Positions 31,833 to 39,871 of a stretch of DNA of 64,000 nt are shown here, piece after piece. Origin of the DNA: Onstottus_B arcticum (GTDB taxonomy: Bacteria; Acidobacteriota; Blastocatellia; UBA7656); NCBI GenBank assembly GCA_038040485.1, contig JBBPIE010000027.1, positions 1 through 64,000 of the forward strand, read 5' to 3'. Numbering within the stretch: position 1 is the first letter of the stretch; the number at the start of each line of letters is the position of its first letter. A program made the position numbers and the translations under genes. A model generated the notes under the pieces. The model saw only the letters and a program-made list of their open reading frames with translations, was not told where the DNA came from and did no database searches.

Positions 31833-33922
31833 ATTCGAAGGCTTCGCAGAACAAGCAAGCTGGGCAAGTCGAGAACAAGCGCGACGTCTCCGCCCTCCAG
31901 GTCCACGGCGCCGGCCACTCCCTTGATGCGCTTTCCAAGCGAGCCGAGCGATTTGACGATTATCTCGCGCTGCTCCTCGAACCGCTCGACCGCCACACCA
32001 ACGGTTCGCTCAGCCGCTCGTGTGATGAACACCGGAACCCTCAACGAGCCGTTCGCCCCGGCTTGCACGCCCAGCCCGTTCGTACCGTTGTCGCCCGCCG
32101 CCTGATGAAACACTCGCGCGCCTCCTAGCCCGAGCAGGTACTTTAACTCGACGAGTGGGATGGTCGAGTCTCGCCACGCGATGCTCCGCTTTCCGTCTCG
32201 GCCGATTATTTCCTCCGGCGCCACATAGAGCAGTTCGACTATCTGGCCGACGTTGATCGCATAGCGCCAATCGCCGGCTCTAACGACGAACGCCGAGAGC
32301 ATCACCAGCGTCGTCGGCAAGAGGAATTCGAACCGCGTTCCTGTTCCTTTCTCCGAAGAGATCAGAATCTCGCCGCCAAGCTCGTGAATTGTTCGCTCCA
32401 CCGCGTCCAACCCAACGCCGCGGCCGGACACGGCCGACACGTGGTCTGCGGTGGAAAAACCCGGCCGTAGAATCAGCCTCGTTGTTTCATCATCCGTAAG
32501 CGGGTCTTCCGAGGTGATCAGTCCCGCTTGAATCGCACGGCTACGCACCTCGTCCGGATCGATTCCGCGCCCATCATCGCTGACAGCGACTTTGGCTCGC
32601 GTACCTTCGAGACTCGCTTCGATCGTGATCTTGCCTCGCGCGCTCTTGCCGGCTCGCCGGCGTTCCTCGGGAAGCTCCACACCGTGGTCGATTGCGTTGC
32701 GCAACACGTGGTAAATCGAGTCGGCCAGTCGATCGACGATGACCTTGTCCAGGTGAGTTTCGCGCCCGGTGACTTCAACCGAGACCGACTTGCCAAGCTG
32801 ACGCGCGAGCCGCCCCGCAAGACGCGCCGCTCGCGTGAACGTCTGAGCCACCGAGATCATTCGCAACTCGACAAGCCGTTCTTCAAGCTCCAGGAAATCG
32901 CGCTCGACTCGCCTCGTGCCGAATCTCAGGTCAAACCGTTCTCGCGCGCCGAGTCCCGAAGCGTTCAGGAATCGATCGGCCATCGCTGTCAACTTTTCCA
33001 TCTGGATCGACAGTTCGTGCGCAAGACCGGACAGCTCGTCAATCTGAGAAAGCTCGACCCGAACGCTTGGAGTCAGCGGCTGAAGCGCCTCCTGAGCAAA
33101 CTCGGGCGGCAGCGTGCTAAGACCTTCGATCGAGCCCTTCTCGGGTTTCTTCCGGGCTAACTTGAGCGCCTCACCAGCCCTGCGCCACCCTGACCGATCC
33201 AGCCGCGACACGCGGCCGCCAAACGGCTCGACGAGCGCCTTGACCTCGGAATCGCGAAGCTGGGCGGCAAAAACCAGCCTGAACCCGACCGATGTGGCGG
33301 CCGCCGCCTTTTCCGGCAGAGTAGTGATAAGCTCCCCGCGGTCGGCGAGTTTTGATGTGAGAGCGCGGTATTGCGCTTCGAGCCGCGTGATTTCGAACTG
33401 GACCGCGATTGCGAAGAACGAGCGGCCCGCGATGAGGTTCTCGCTCAGGCGATGGCGCTCGTAGTCGGTCAGCATCGCTCGCTCGCGTTCAGACAGGGCA
33501 AGCGATTCGACGCCGGCGCCAGGCTTGCGAGCGCGGGGCTTTGCCTGAAGCGCGATCGCCGTCAGCAACTGCCTCAATCGCTCGAAGTCCTCGTCGCTCG
33601 CCGACCCGCGCGCCGCGCCGCCGACAAGCGCGGCTAGTCCAGCTCCGGCCTCTTGCAGCGCTGCTATCGTGCCTTCGTTGAGAGCAAGCTGACCGAGCCG
33701 AAGGTCGTCCAATATGTCTTCGAATTCGTGAGCGAGCGATTGAACCTCGGCGAGGCCCATCATTCCCGACAGCCCCTTGAGCGAATGGACGGTTCGAAAG
33801 ACGCGATTGATCAGGTTTGCATCGCCGCGAGAGGAGAGCAAATCGAGGTCGGACAGGAGCGAGTCGAGCAGTTCTTCTGACTCGGAGAGATACTCACTCA
33901 GAAGCGCCTTGTCTTCTATCAT
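31829..33922 (-). CDS. cheA: CheA-type histidine kinase
   Basis: 697 residues from the ATG at 33922 (MIEDKALL). A longer frame to 33985 would translate a dispersed repeat as ...RRPYKTRP and is unlikely. Domains: Hpt with phospho-His in NRVFRTVHSLKGLSGMMG (about 40-57), a non-conserved middle region, dimerisation helices, then the CheA ATPase (YHVLRNAIDHGVELPEERRRAGK, DDGRGIDPDEVR, SGRGVGLDAVERTIHELGG), and a CheW-like regulatory domain. A single CheA with CheW but no CheY, CheB or MCP nearby suggests a non-motility or dispersed system. The downstream nusB-ribH block is separate. Confidence 0.9.
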   Translation of the reverse strand: MIEDKALLSEYLSESEELLDSLLSDLDLLSSRGDANLINRVFRTVHSLKGLSGMMGLAEVQSLAHEFEDILDDLRLGQLALNEGTIAALQEAGAGLAALVGGAARGSASDEDFERLRQLLTAIALQAKPRARKPGAGVESLALSERERAMLTDYERHRLSENLIAGRSFFAIAVQFEITRLEAQYRALTSKLADRGELITTLPEKAAAATSVGFRLVFAAQLRDSEVKALVEPFGGRVSRLDRSGWRRAGEALKLARKKPEKGSIEGLSTLPPEFAQEALQPLTPSVRVELSQIDELSGLAHELSIQMEKLTAMADRFLNASGLGARERFDLRFGTRRVERDFLELEERLVELRMISVAQTFTRAARLAGRLARQLGKSVSVEVTGRETHLDKVIVDRLADSIYHVLRNAIDHGVELPEERRRAGKSARGKITIEASLEGTRAKVAVSDDGRGIDPDEVRSRAIQAGLITSEDPLTDDETTRLILRPGFSTADHVSAVSGRGVGLDAVERTIHELGGEILISSEKGTGTRFEFLLPTTLVMLSAFVVRAGDWRYAINVGQIVELLYVAPEEIIGRDGKRSIAWRDSTIPLVELKYLLGLGGARVFHQAAGDNGTNGLGVQAGANGSLRVPVFITRAAERTVGVAVERFEEQREIIVKSLGSLGKRIKGVAGAVDLEGGDVALVLDLPSLLVLRSLRM

Positions 33923-33930
33923 AGGCCGCG

Positions 33931-33962
33931 TCTTGTACGGGCGGCGCTCCGTTGCCGCCCCT
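33931..33962. repeat. GGGCGGCGCTCCGTTGCCGCCC hairpin before cheA
   Basis: TACGGGCGGCGCTCCGTTGCCGCCCC is a single copy of the GGGCCGCCC family. GGGCGGC and GCCGCCC can pair around a short loop. The copy sits 9 bases upstream of the cheA start and might affect its translation. Confidence 0.6.
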
Positions 33963-34039
33963 TCGCACACTTCGATCGATCGCAACGACTTGAACTATGT
34001 GGAGGTATTGTTGCGCGCGCGGAAGAAATCCGCAATCCG

Positions 34040-34486
34040 TCAGGGCTGGTTGGTAGTTGCTATCGAGGCGGCGGGGTTCTCGAGGTCTCGTTTGATGGCG
34101 TCGAGTATCCCGTTGATAAACTGAGTGGCTTCGAAGGTGGAGAAGCGGCGGGCGATTTCGAGCGCTTCGTTGATCACGACTGTCTTTGGAGTGTCGGGTT
34201 CGTAGAGGAACTCGTAGATGGCCAGCCTGAGCACGTTGCGGTCGACGACGGCCATTCGCTGAATGCGCCAGTGTTCGGCCCGGTGCTTGATGAGAGCATC
34301 GATTTCTTCGATGTGCGAGATCGCGCCGCGAGCCAGGTTGGTGGAGAACTCGCGGCCCACGTCGCCCATCTCATCACCAAACGCTTCCCAGTAAAGGCCG
34401 CTAAGCTCATCTACAGCGGGCCGCGCTAGGTCATATTGAAAGAGCATTTGTAAGGCACAAACTCGAGCCTTACGCCTGGCACCCAT
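34040..34486 (-). CDS. nusB: transcription antitermination factor NusB
   Basis: 148 residues, all helical, of usual NusB length. The family start (ARRKARVCALQMLFQYDLA) and the C-terminal blocks (VDRNVLRLAIYEFLYEPDTPKTVVINEALEIARRFSTFEATQFINGILDAI) are intact. It binds boxA RNA with NusE in rRNA antitermination. ribH lies just upstream on the same strand, the common ribH-nusB order; spacing is 40 bases. Confidence 0.95.
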   Translation of the reverse strand: MGARRKARVCALQMLFQYDLARPAVDELSGLYWEAFGDEMGDVGREFSTNLARGAISHIEEIDALIKHRAEHWRIQRMAVVDRNVLRLAIYEFLYEPDTPKTVVINEALEIARRFSTFEATQFINGILDAIKRDLENPAASIATTNQP

Positions 34487-34526
34487 AATTCAAACCCTGC
34501 TTGCTGAAGATTAATGCTCGTCCCAC

Positions 34527-35090
34527 TTACCGCTGCTTCTTTTTGCTCGCCGCGCCTTTGAGCTGCCGGTACAGGTTCACAAGCTCGACTGCCGTCATCG
34601 CCGCTTCGAACCCTTTGTTGCCGGACTTCGCGCCGGCCCGGTCGATCGCCTGCTCGAGGTTGTCTGCTGTCACGACTCCTAGCGCAATGGGCAGATCCGT
34701 TTGAAGCGCAACCTGCCCGATGCCTTTGAATACTTCCGACGCGATGTATTGATTGTGAGAGGTCTCTCCGCGAATCACAACACCGAGACAGATGATCGCG
34801 TCGTATTTCCCACTTGCAGCCGCGAGCTTGGCAGCCAACGGCAACTCGAATGAACCCGGCACCCGAATGATCGTGATCGCCTCGCTCGATCCGCCAAGTC
34901 TCTCGATCGCGTCTGTTGCCCCGCCGATAAGCCGGCTGACGATGAAGTCGTTCCACCGGCTTGCAACAATCGCAAAGCGAAGCCCGTCCGCTTTCAACTT
35001 GCCCTGAATCGTTTCTGGCAACTCGGCTCTCCTCGTTTCTGCGTCAGCCCCGCTCGCCTTTAGCACTTCGGATCGAACTTCAAACAACAT
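34527..35090 (-). CDS. ribH: 6,7-dimethyl-8-ribityllumazine synthase
   Basis: 187 residues. The first 30 are an extension not found in typical RibH; homology begins near residue 25 (PETIQGKLKADGLRFAIVASRWNDFIV). Key blocks: RVPGSFELPLAAKLAAA, CLGVVIRGETSHNQYIASEV, and GVVTADNLEQAIDRAGAKSGNKGFEAAMTAVEL. It condenses 5-amino-6-ribitylaminouracil with dihydroxybutanone phosphate in riboflavin synthesis, usually as a 60-mer. No FMN riboswitch is recognisable upstream. Confidence 0.95.
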   Translation of the reverse strand: MLFEVRSEVLKASGADAETRRAELPETIQGKLKADGLRFAIVASRWNDFIVSRLIGGATDAIERLGGSSEAITIIRVPGSFELPLAAKLAAASGKYDAIICLGVVIRGETSHNQYIASEVFKGIGQVALQTDLPIALGVVTADNLEQAIDRAGAKSGNKGFEAAMTAVELVNLYRQLKGAASKKKQR

Positions 35091-35233
35091 CGATCATCAC
35101 TTTTCAACTGATGACCGAGTATAAGTTTGGCCTCATTGGCATGTCAAGCAATGGCTTCCCAGCAGTGTGCGTGTGAAGCTTCCGCTTCGAGTTTGAAGAT
35201 GCATGATGTGCCTCGCACAGGCGCTATCGTTCC

Positions 35234-35389
35234 CAACTCCGTTAGGAGTTGAATGTTTATAGAGAGGAGGCGCCGACGGCGGTTCACCCCGTCAGGGGTG
35301 ATATGGTCTTGCTACTTGGACATTGCACTCCGCTGGAGTGCGGCGCTTCCGGCTCGCGGTTCTATAAACATTGCACTCCTCCGGAGTGC
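35234..35389. repeat. cluster of four CTCC...GGAG palindromes
   Basis: Four perfect or near-perfect palindromes occur in a row: CAACTCCGTTAGGAGTTG (35234-35251), TCACCCCGTCAGGGGTGA (35284-35301), GCACTCCGCTGGAGTGC (35325-35341) and GCACTCCTCCGGAGTGC (35373-35389). An outer inverted pair (ATGTTTATAGAG near 35254 and TTCTATAAACAT near 35360) encloses the inner two. The rest of the 497-base gap between ribH and the acylase shows no gene. Confidence 0.85.
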
Positions 35390-35587
35390 CACAAACCTTT
35401 GGGTGATAGACGAAGGGAAGCCTGAGTGCCCACCAATAGCCGCGCGAAAACGTGACGCAACCATTCGTGTGATGTCGAATCGAAGAACTTCTCCCCCGAT
35501 GCTTGCACCGCGCGAGCCCCATCTGTAGAATTCGCGCAGTTCTGATCAGCTCATCAACATCGATTCGAATCTCAGGAGGGTCCAGCT

Positions 35588-37894
35588 ATGCTTTCGAGTG
35601 CTCGTCTTTGCCGGCGCGACTCAGTCACGCGCGCGAACAGTTTCACCTTCGAACTCCGGTCTCCCGTCACAACGATAACGCGCTTGCTGCTCGCCGTTGT
35701 ACTGCTCGGTTCCGCGATGCCCGGCCTTGCGGCCGCGAAAGCTCCAGCGGGCGGCGCCAAAGCCGAGAAGATCGCGCGCTCGGTGACCATCTATCGCGAC
35801 AGCTACGGCGTGCCCCACGTCTACGGGCCGACCGATGCAAGCTGTGTGTTCGGGTACATATACGCGCAGGCCGAAGACAACTTCTGGCAGATCGAAGACA
35901 GCTACATTCGCGCGCTCGGCCGCGCCTCGGAAGTCTACGGCGAACGGACCCTCGCCGACGACATGCTTAACCGCGCACTGGAAATTCCGCGGCTTGGAAA
36001 GGCTGAGTACGACCGCACGACCGGCCGCTCGCGTGAGCTAGCCGATGCGCTGGCTGACGGGCTCAATTATTTTCTTGCGCGCAACCCACAGGTCAAACCG
36101 CGGCTGATCACGCACTTCGAGCCGTGGTATACGTTCGCGTTCAGCCGCTTTACGCTTTACCAGCTATTCATCTTTGGCAAGTCGGGCTTGAGGGTTAATG
36201 AGATAAAGACCGCCGTGCAAGCGATCGATTCGGCGGGCGCCGCGGCGGCTTCGACGCAGGGCGCGCTGCTGGACGTTCCGTTGAACATGCCTCTAAACGG
36301 CCTCGTTGAGCCTGAGAGCGAGCCGATCGTCGGCTCGAACATGTGGACCGTCACTCCGTCAAAGAGCGCGAGCAATCACGCGCTTCTGTTTATCAATCCG
36401 CACCAGCCGTTCTTCGGGTCCGGCCAATGGTACGAGGGTCACGTCCACAGCAACGAAGGCTGGAACTTGAGCGGCGCGTCGTTCTTCGGCTCGCCCTCTC
36501 CAACGATCGGGCACAACGAGTACTTGGGCTGGAGCCACACCGTCAACGATCCGGACATCGTAGATCTGTTTATCGAGAAGTTCGACGACGCGAAGACCCC
36601 GCTCTCCTATCGCTACGGGAGCGAACACCGCACGGCTACTGAATGGACTGATACGATCAAGGTCAAGTCGGAGAAGGGCGTCGATCCGAAGAGCTTCAAG
36701 TTCCGCAAGACGCATCACGGCCCGATCGTCGCAGTGCGTGAAGGCAAGCCGCTTGCCATCAAGCTCGCGAGGCTTGAAGAAGGCGGCTGGGCCGACGAGT
36801 GGTACGCGATGGGCAAAGCGAAGAACCTGGCCGAGTTCAAAGCCGCGATGGCCCGTTGTGCGATTCCGATGTTCAACGCGATGTACGCCGACCGCGACGG
36901 GAACATCTTTTACGTTTACAACGGCTCGGTGCCCAAGCGCTCGACAAAGTTCGACTGGTCGAAGGCTGTCGATGGCAGCGACCCCGCGACTGAGTGGCAG
37001 GGCTATCACAGCTTTGACGAGCTGCCGCAGTTAACAAACCCGAAGACAGGCTTCATGCAGAACTGCAATCAAACTCCCTTCACCACCACTGTCGAAGGCA
37101 ATCCGGTCAAGGAAAACTTTCCTGCTTATATGACTCGCGAGTCGGATAACGCTCGTGCGCGAATCTCGCGGCGAATCCTTTTCGCGCGAGAGAAGTTCAC
37201 GTTTGACGACTGGACTCGCGCGGGATTGGATACGACGGTGCTCGAATCGGAGACTTACATACCGCAGCTCGTTGCCGAGTGGGAGAAGCTGAAAGACAAA
37301 GACGCCCCGCGGGCGGCTAAGCTTGCGGATGCTATCGCCGAGTTGAAGGCCTGGGACCACGTCAGCACGATCGACTCGAAGGCGATGACGTTGTTCGCTC
37401 TGTGGTTTGAGCGGGGCGGCAGGCTTCTAGCGCAGAAGGTGAAGGACGACTGGCTAAGGATTCGCGCGCTTGAAGAAGTGACCGCTGATCTGACTCGCGA
37501 CTTCGGAACGTGGCGAGTGGCGTGGGGTGACGTGAATCGCTTGCAGCGCATTCAATCGGGCGGCGAGCTTGAGACATTCAGCGATGCGAGGATGAGCCTT
37601 CCGATCGCGGGCGCGCCCGGACCAGTAGGAATCGTCAACAACTTCTACACGCGACCGGTTGAAGGTCAGAAGCGACGCTACGGGGTCGCGGGCACTTCAT
37701 TCGTGAGCGTGGTTGAGTTCGGTCCAAAGGTTCAAGCGAGGTCGTTGTTGGTCTTTGGCCAGAGCGCCGACCCGAAGTCACCGCACAACTTCGACCAGGC
37801 CCAGTTGTATTCGAAGAAGGAGTTCAAACCCGCGTGGTTCACGCTCGCGGAGATCAAGGCTAACACCAAGCGGGTGTATCATCCGGGGCAATAG
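35588..37894 (+). CDS. exported penicillin acylase family hydrolase
   Basis: 768 residues, with AGGAGGG at 35575-35581 before the ATG. After a long leader (signal about 28-50) the mature chain starts VTIYRDSYGVPHVYGPTD. The Ntn-hydrolase beta chain begins at S250 in VGSNMWTVTPSKSASNHALLFINPHQP, where self-cleavage is expected. Downstream blocks HSNEGWNLSGASFFGSPSPTIGHNEYLGWSHTVNDPDIVD and the NFYTRPVEGQ tail fit the family. Activity on penicillin, acyl-homoserine lactones or N-acyl lipids is open. The mature protein is probably periplasmic. Monocistronic; no partner gene. Confidence 0.9.
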   Translation: MLSSARLCRRDSVTRANSFTFELRSPVTTITRLLLAVVLLGSAMPGLAAAKAPAGGAKAEKIARSVTIYRDSYGVPHVYGPTDASCVFGYIYAQAEDNFWQIEDSYIRALGRASEVYGERTLADDMLNRALEIPRLGKAEYDRTTGRSRELADALADGLNYFLARNPQVKPRLITHFEPWYTFAFSRFTLYQLFIFGKSGLRVNEIKTAVQAIDSAGAAAASTQGALLDVPLNMPLNGLVEPESEPIVGSNMWTVTPSKSASNHALLFINPHQPFFGSGQWYEGHVHSNEGWNLSGASFFGSPSPTIGHNEYLGWSHTVNDPDIVDLFIEKFDDAKTPLSYRYGSEHRTATEWTDTIKVKSEKGVDPKSFKFRKTHHGPIVAVREGKPLAIKLARLEEGGWADEWYAMGKAKNLAEFKAAMARCAIPMFNAMYADRDGNIFYVYNGSVPKRSTKFDWSKAVDGSDPATEWQGYHSFDELPQLTNPKTGFMQNCNQTPFTTTVEGNPVKENFPAYMTRESDNARARISRRILFAREKFTFDDWTRAGLDTTVLESETYIPQLVAEWEKLKDKDAPRAAKLADAIAELKAWDHVSTIDSKAMTLFALWFERGGRLLAQKVKDDWLRIRALEEVTADLTRDFGTWRVAWGDVNRLQRIQSGGELETFSDARMSLPIAGAPGPVGIVNNFYTRPVEGQKRRYGVAGTSFVSVVEFGPKVQARSLLVFGQSADPKSPHNFDQAQLYSKKEFKPAWFTLAEIKANTKRVYHPGQ

Positions 37895-37924
37895 AAGCGT
37901 AGCCATCGCTTAGCCACGCTTTTC

Positions 37925-38179
37925 TTATTGTTCGTTTGGATCTGCCGAGGGTAGCCGGCGTTCGAATTTCAGCAACTCGTTCTCTAAGCGCAAAGCCATC
38001 TTCTCCCGCTCGTGCGCTTCGTTCTCGGTGACTCGATGAATTTCATAGGCTAGACGTTGAACCACTGCTGTTAGGTCTTTGATTTCTTGGCGCAACTCCT
38101 TGATCTCCGTTTTGTTCTGCTGCGACTCGTGCGCAACGAGCAGCAATCTCTTCAGAAGATCGTAGAGTTGCTTCAGCAT
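37925..38179 (-). CDS. small coiled-coil protein, unrecognised
   Basis: 84 residues. Heptad-like leucine and isoleucine spacing runs across residues 3-75 (LLKRLLLVAHESQQNKTEIKELRQEIKDL), predicting one long coiled coil. No family recognised. It follows a second small coiled-coil gene by 3 bases and a DUF433 gene before that, so all three are probably one transcript. The composition suggests an oligomerising partner. Confidence 0.65.
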   Translation of the reverse strand: MLKQLYDLLKRLLLVAHESQQNKTEIKELRQEIKDLTAVVQRLAYEIHRVTENEAHEREKMALRLENELLKFERRLPSADPNEQ

Positions 38180-38182
38180 AGC

Positions 38183-38359
38183 TTAGGCCGCCATCAACTC
38201 CTTCAGCATTGCCCGTGTCTCGGCCTTTAGCTGATCAATCTCTGCCTGATCCTTCCTCATGTGCTCTATCACTTGATCGATCTCCGCGGAAGTATCGTCT
38301 ATTGCCAAGGCAATGGCCTTATCGTCTGAAGGGATATCTGAAGTCAGTGTTTTGTCCAT
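38183..38359 (-). CDS. 58-residue coiled-coil protein, unrecognised
   Basis: 58 residues from the ATG at 38359, which has GGAGG about 8 bases upstream (TGGAGGCAACCGTG). The protein is acidic, with DDTSAEIDQVIEHMRKDQAEIDQLKAETRAMLKEL as a single helix. No family recognised. A longer frame (to 38518) overlaps DUF433 and is unlikely. It lies between DUF433 and the 84-residue coiled-coil gene, 3 bases from the latter. Confidence 0.65.
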   Translation of the reverse strand: MDKTLTSDIPSDDKAIALAIDDTSAEIDQVIEHMRKDQAEIDQLKAETRAMLKELMAA

Positions 38360-38393
38360 CACGGTTGCCTCCAGGCCGTAGTTTACCACTCGA

Positions 38394-38705
38394 TTATTTG
38401 AGAGCCCAAGCCTTTTGGCTGCAAGCACCCATATCTTTGCGCTTGGCGCGAGTTCCACGATAGGAGACCTGTTCTTCAGCCAGCAACGCCGCGTAGTCCA
38501 AACAAGCCAGAATGTCACCTAGTTCGACTGATGGGTATGCCGTTAGCAACTCGTCGATGGAGTCACCATTGGCGAGCATGCCTAGAATCTGAGAGATGGG
38601 GATGCGAGTGCCCTTGATGCACGCGTGCCCGTGGCAGACGTTCGGGTCGATCAAAACCCGTTGATGACTCTCCGCGCGATCGTTTCTCAGGCAATCAGCC
38701 CTCAC
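38394..38705 (-). CDS. DUF433 family protein, putative antitoxin/regulator
   Basis: 103 residues from a GTG at 38705 that overlaps the recR stop codon (GTGA). The DUF433 core is VLIDPNVCHGHACIKGTRIPISQILGMLANGDSIDELLTAYPSVELGDILACLDYAA, with the KGTRIPI turn typical of the family. Here no DUF5615 toxin follows; two small coiled-coil genes do. Translation is coupled to recR, so expression tracks the dnaX-ybaB-recR operon. The true start may be a few codons later. Confidence 0.8.
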   Translation of the reverse strand: MRADCLRNDRAESHQRVLIDPNVCHGHACIKGTRIPISQILGMLANGDSIDELLTAYPSVELGDILACLDYAALLAEEQVSYRGTRAKRKDMGACSQKAWALK

Positions 38706-39304
38706 ATTTCGTGGCGATTCGTTAGCGCCTTGTGCATGGTCACTTCGTCCGCGTACTCGAGGTCTGATCCAACCGGCACTCCCATCGCGATTCGTGTCAC
38801 TCGAATCCCAAGCGGCTTGAGAAGTCTCGAAAGATAATTCGCGGTAGCTTCCCCTTCAGTGTTTGGGTTCGTAGCCAGAATAATCTCTTCGACTTCGCTG
38901 GATCGAAGCCGCTCGAGCAAGCCCTTGATCTTCAAGTTGTCAGGCCCGATTCCGCGGATCGGCGACAGCGCTCCGTGCAGGACGTGATAGAGGCCTTTGT
39001 AGTCGCGGGTCTTTTCAACCGTCACCAGGTTGTGCGGTTCTTCGACCACGAGCATAACTCGGCGATCGCGCTCCGGGCTGGTGCAATAGCGGCAAGGATT
39101 GATGTCGGTGACGTTATTGCAGGTCGAGCAGAAGATGATCTTGTCTTTGACTTCGGTGATGGCGGCGATCAACCGCTCGGCTTCTTCGCGATTGATCTTG
39201 AGGATGTAAAAGGCCAGCCTCTGCGCGGATTTGTAGCCGATGCCCGGCAGTCGCTGGAACTCATCGATAAGTTTTGTTACGGGTTCGGCGTAGTCGAGCA
39301 TCAA
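38702..39304 (-). CDS. recR: recombination protein RecR
   Basis: 200 residues, standard length. HhH near the start (FQRLPGIGYKSAQRLAFYIL), the zinc finger C-x2-C-x9-C-x2-C (CSTCNNVTDINPCRYC), and the Toprim domain with VVEEPHNLVTVEKTRDYKGLYHVLHG and ATNPNTEGEATANYL. It loads RecA on gapped DNA with RecF and RecO. Part of dnaX-ybaB-recR; 186 bases of repeat separate it from ybaB. Confidence 0.96.
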   Translation of the reverse strand: MMLDYAEPVTKLIDEFQRLPGIGYKSAQRLAFYILKINREEAERLIAAITEVKDKIIFCSTCNNVTDINPCRYCTSPERDRRVMLVVEEPHNLVTVEKTRDYKGLYHVLHGALSPIRGIGPDNLKIKGLLERLRSSEVEEIILATNPNTEGEATANYLSRLLKPLGIRVTRIAMGVPVGSDLEYADEVTMHKALTNRHEM

Positions 39305-39378
39305 TCAAACCGTATGAACACGCGCGTCGATCGCGATTGATCCGAGTTTCAGGTTGGTCGGTGATGTTGCGGCTAGTT

Positions 39379-39488
39379 AGTTTCGAAGACCTGCTAACCG
39401 CAGAGTCGCTGAGACGCAGAGCCAAACGCAGAGTTGAAGTTAGGAGACCAGCGTTAACCCTAAACTCTGAACCCTGAACTCTGAACAA
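39379..39488. repeat. repeat-filled gap: CTCTGCGGTTAGC unit and CCTGAACTCTGAAC units
   Basis: 39380-39434 carries AACCGCAGAGTCGCTGAGACGCAGAG, a copy of the 18082-18172 family. 39452-39488 carries TAACCCTAAACTCTGAACCC, a short copy of the family at 44434-44612. It lies between ybaB and recR. Confidence 0.75.
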
Positions 39489-39490
39489 TC

Positions 39491-39805
39491 TCAGAACATC
39501 CCATCCGGCAAACCCATCCCTCCGAGCTTCGAGCCAAGCTTGCCCTTGATAGCTTCATCGGCCTTGCGCGACGCTTCGTTCACCGCCGCAATGATCAAGT
39601 CCTGGAGCATCTCGACGTCGCCAGCCGCTTCGGGGTCGATCTTGAGATCGAGCATTTCCTTTGCCCCGTTCATCGCGACGCGGACGACTCCGCCGCCCGC
39701 GCTTGCGTCGACACGAATCTCCTTCATGTCGCGCTGCATGTCTTCCTGCATCTGCTTGGCTTGCTGCATCATCTGTCCCAAATCAAAATCACCTGGAAGC
39801 TTCAT
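39491..39805 (-). CDS. YbaB/EbfC family nucleoid-associated protein
   Basis: 104 residues. The YbaB pattern is clear: a helix rich in Met/Gln (LGQMMQQAKQMQEDMQRDMKEI), VDASAGGGVVRVAMNGAKEMLDLKIDPEA and LQDLIIAAVNEASRKADE. It binds DNA nonspecifically as a dimer. Its place between dnaX and recR is conserved in many bacteria. The DnaX stop is 66 bases upstream. Confidence 0.94.
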   Translation of the reverse strand: MKLPGDFDLGQMMQQAKQMQEDMQRDMKEIRVDASAGGGVVRVAMNGAKEMLDLKIDPEAAGDVEMLQDLIIAAVNEASRKADEAIKGKLGSKLGGMGLPDGMF

Positions 39806-39871
39806 TGTTCTCGTCCCCTTCCTTAATCTCAGTTCAACTCGAAAGCCGCGGCGAATAGCGGGTTGGCGGTC

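Noticed and set aside
35091..35233. FMN riboswitch upstream of ribH
   Set aside because: None of the conserved RFN core segments could be found.
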